The notes beneath the pieces were generated by a model. It was not told where the DNA came from. It was given only the letters and a program-made list of their open reading frames with translations, and did not search any database. Shown piece after piece: positions 13,079 to 14,225 of a DNA stretch of 14,225 nucleotides. This stretch comes from a bacterium (GTDB lineage Bacteria; Zixibacteria; MSB-5A5; GN15; FEB-12): positions 1 to 14,225 of the forward strand of contig DAOWIM010000320.1 in the NCBI GenBank assembly GCA_030640905.1, written 5' to 3'. Every line of letters begins with the position of its first letter. Position 1 is the first letter of the stretch. Both the position numbers and the translations under genes were made by a program.

Positions 13079-14225
13079 ATGCGACAATCGTATCGAATCT
13101 GTCTGACGGTTGGGGTGATTCTTGCTGTCTGCCTCGCGGGAAATGTTCTGGCGGCGGACAAGATCAAGATCGAAAAGCTCGACGATCTCCCTCGTCACAC
13201 CTACACACTGAAGATCAAAGCGCTGGAGCTTCTGGAAAACGATGAGGCTTTCAGTAATCTGGTGTCGGCCGTTAAAGCCGACCTTGAATCGGACCTGGAG
13301 ACTTATGAGATCGACGACAAATCGACTCTCCAGGGCTACTATGGCACGCTGGGTTCAATCGCCCTGCTGGAAGAACGGTACGACGACTGGTTTGCGTACT
13401 TTGAGTTGAGTCAGGCATTGGAGGACAAAGAAGCTGTAAAGCTGACCAGTGGATTATCCACCCGATCGTATATCAAGGCGATGAAATCGGGTGTCGAGGA
13501 TCCGACCGTTCCGTTCCGTGAGGCATACGCCGAACTGGTCAACGTGCTGCCGTACGATATTGTCGGTGCGGACCTGAAACAAAGCAAAGGCCGCTCCGAG
13601 ATATTCTCTGAGAACCTAATTTTGGGTATCATTGAATCCCGTATCCAGCCGATGCTCGACCAAACCGAAGGTGTCATGAGCAAGGATATCGCCTTTTCAC
13701 TGATCGGTATGGTCCGCAATATTCGCATGTATCTCCCATTTAAGGATATCGTCGGTGAAGTCCTGGGTGTGTATCTCGATGCCAACGCAGTCGAGAAAGA
13801 AGAAATCTGGACAGCGCGACAGTTTGAACTGCCGGCTGAAGCTCCGGCTAAGGAAGTTGTTGTTGCCATCTGGGATTCGGGCACCGATCCGGATGTCTAT
13901 GGTGACGGGATGTGGACCAACAAGAACGAGACTCCGGGCAACGGAATTGACGACGACAACAATGGCTACATCGATGACATCTGTGGTATCGCCTACACAC
14001 TGCACAGTGAGAAGACTTCCGATGTAATGTTTCCTATCGGTGATGTTACGGACGATCTCGCCAGCCTGCAACGACAGATGAAAGGGCTGGAAGACGTAAC
14101 TTCCAATATTGACAGTGAAGAAGCCAACGAAGTCCGCAAGGCGATGAGCAGTCTGCCGCGCGAAGAGGTGCGCCCGTTTATTGAGAGTATTGCCAAGTAT
14201 GGTAACTTCTCTCATGGTACGCATG
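13079..14225 (+). CDS. Secreted subtilisin-like S8 peptidase (3' partial)
   Basis: An open frame from ATG 13079 reaches the window end without a stop (382 aa visible). AAAGGA lies shortly upstream of the ATG. A signal peptide is clear (R2, hydrophobic ~8-24, likely cleavage after NVLA, 22-25). Residues ~26-255 form a long N-terminal region without a motif I recognise, probably a propeptide or accessory domain. VVVAIWDSGTD (260-270) holds the catalytic Asp266. NGIDDDNNGYIDD (288-300) is the acidic segment common in large bacterial subtilases. SHGTH (378-382) gives catalytic His379 at the very end. The Ser motif lies outside the window. The Asp-His spacing is about 113 residues against ~32 in subtilisin, because of a helical insertion (~312-376). 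Extracellular proteolysis is the likely role. Confidence 0.88.
   Translation, partial: MRQSYRICLTVGVILAVCLAGNVLAADKIKIEKLDDLPRHTYTLKIKALELLENDEAFSNLVSAVKADLESDLETYEIDDKSTLQGYYGTLGSIALLEERYDDWFAYFELSQALEDKEAVKLTSGLSTRSYIKAMKSGVEDPTVPFREAYAELVNVLPYDIVGADLKQSKGRSEIFSENLILGIIESRIQPMLDQTEGVMSKDIAFSLIGMVRNIRMYLPFKDIVGEVLGVYLDANAVEKEEIWTARQFELPAEAPAKEVVVAIWDSGTDPDVYGDGMWTNKNETPGNGIDDDNNGYIDDICGIAYTLHSEKTSDVMFPIGDVTDDLASLQRQMKGLEDVTSNIDSEEANEVRKAMSSLPREEVRPFIESIAKYGNFSHGTH

Noticed and set aside
13697..14224. 175-codon minus-strand ORF at the window end (and 13411-13884)
   Set aside because: Both are antisense to the S8 peptidase frame, which is open throughout and carries the DSG and HGTH motifs.

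Overview
The window looks like a bacterial chromosome fragment from an uncultivated lineage, plausibly the FCB group or a Zixibacteria-like phylum. The reasons are good GGAGG-type ribosome binding sites, Sec signal peptides on secreted proteins, and a secreted protein ending in thrombospondin type 3 and dockerin-like repeats of the form DITYLIEYLFG-x-PLGP. The window's first bases encode another such repeat. Many short palindromic repeats also occupy the non-coding gaps. The taxonomic assignment is inference; no rRNA or marker gene is present.

Layout. Bases 1-294 are the 3' end of a dockerin-repeat surface protein. Bases 295-687 hold a cluster of palindromic repeats, including a 111-bp MITE-like unit. 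Bases 688-4066 are a two-gene operon, gatE-gatD, with an 8-base overlap. It encodes the GatDE glutamyl-tRNA(Gln) amidotransferase, normally regarded as archaeal. Bases 4067-4813 hold further repeats and a possible small ORF. Bases 4814-7690 encode a 958-aa PHP-domain/SMC-like ABC ATPase resembling the family annotated as TrlF, a plausible defence or nucleic-acid processing protein. Bases 7691-8064 are another repeat-bearing gap where transcription converges.

The next three genes are on the minus strand. Bases 8065-9015 encode a WlbA/WbpB-like UDP-sugar dehydrogenase. Bases 9211-11313 encode a secreted multidomain protein with a Rho-independent terminator just after it. Bases 11550-12860 encode an AzgA-type purine permease. 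From 13079 to the window end, on the plus strand and divergent from the permease, runs the N-terminal part of a secreted subtilisin-like S8 protease.

How the genes relate. GatE and GatD form one enzyme, which converts misacylated Glu-tRNA(Gln) to Gln-tRNA(Gln). The two dockerin-repeat proteins and the S8 protease are exported. The other genes show no clear functional link. The TrlF-like gene appears less GC-rich than its neighbours by eye and is bounded on both sides by repeat-filled DNA, which suggests it is an accessory insertion.
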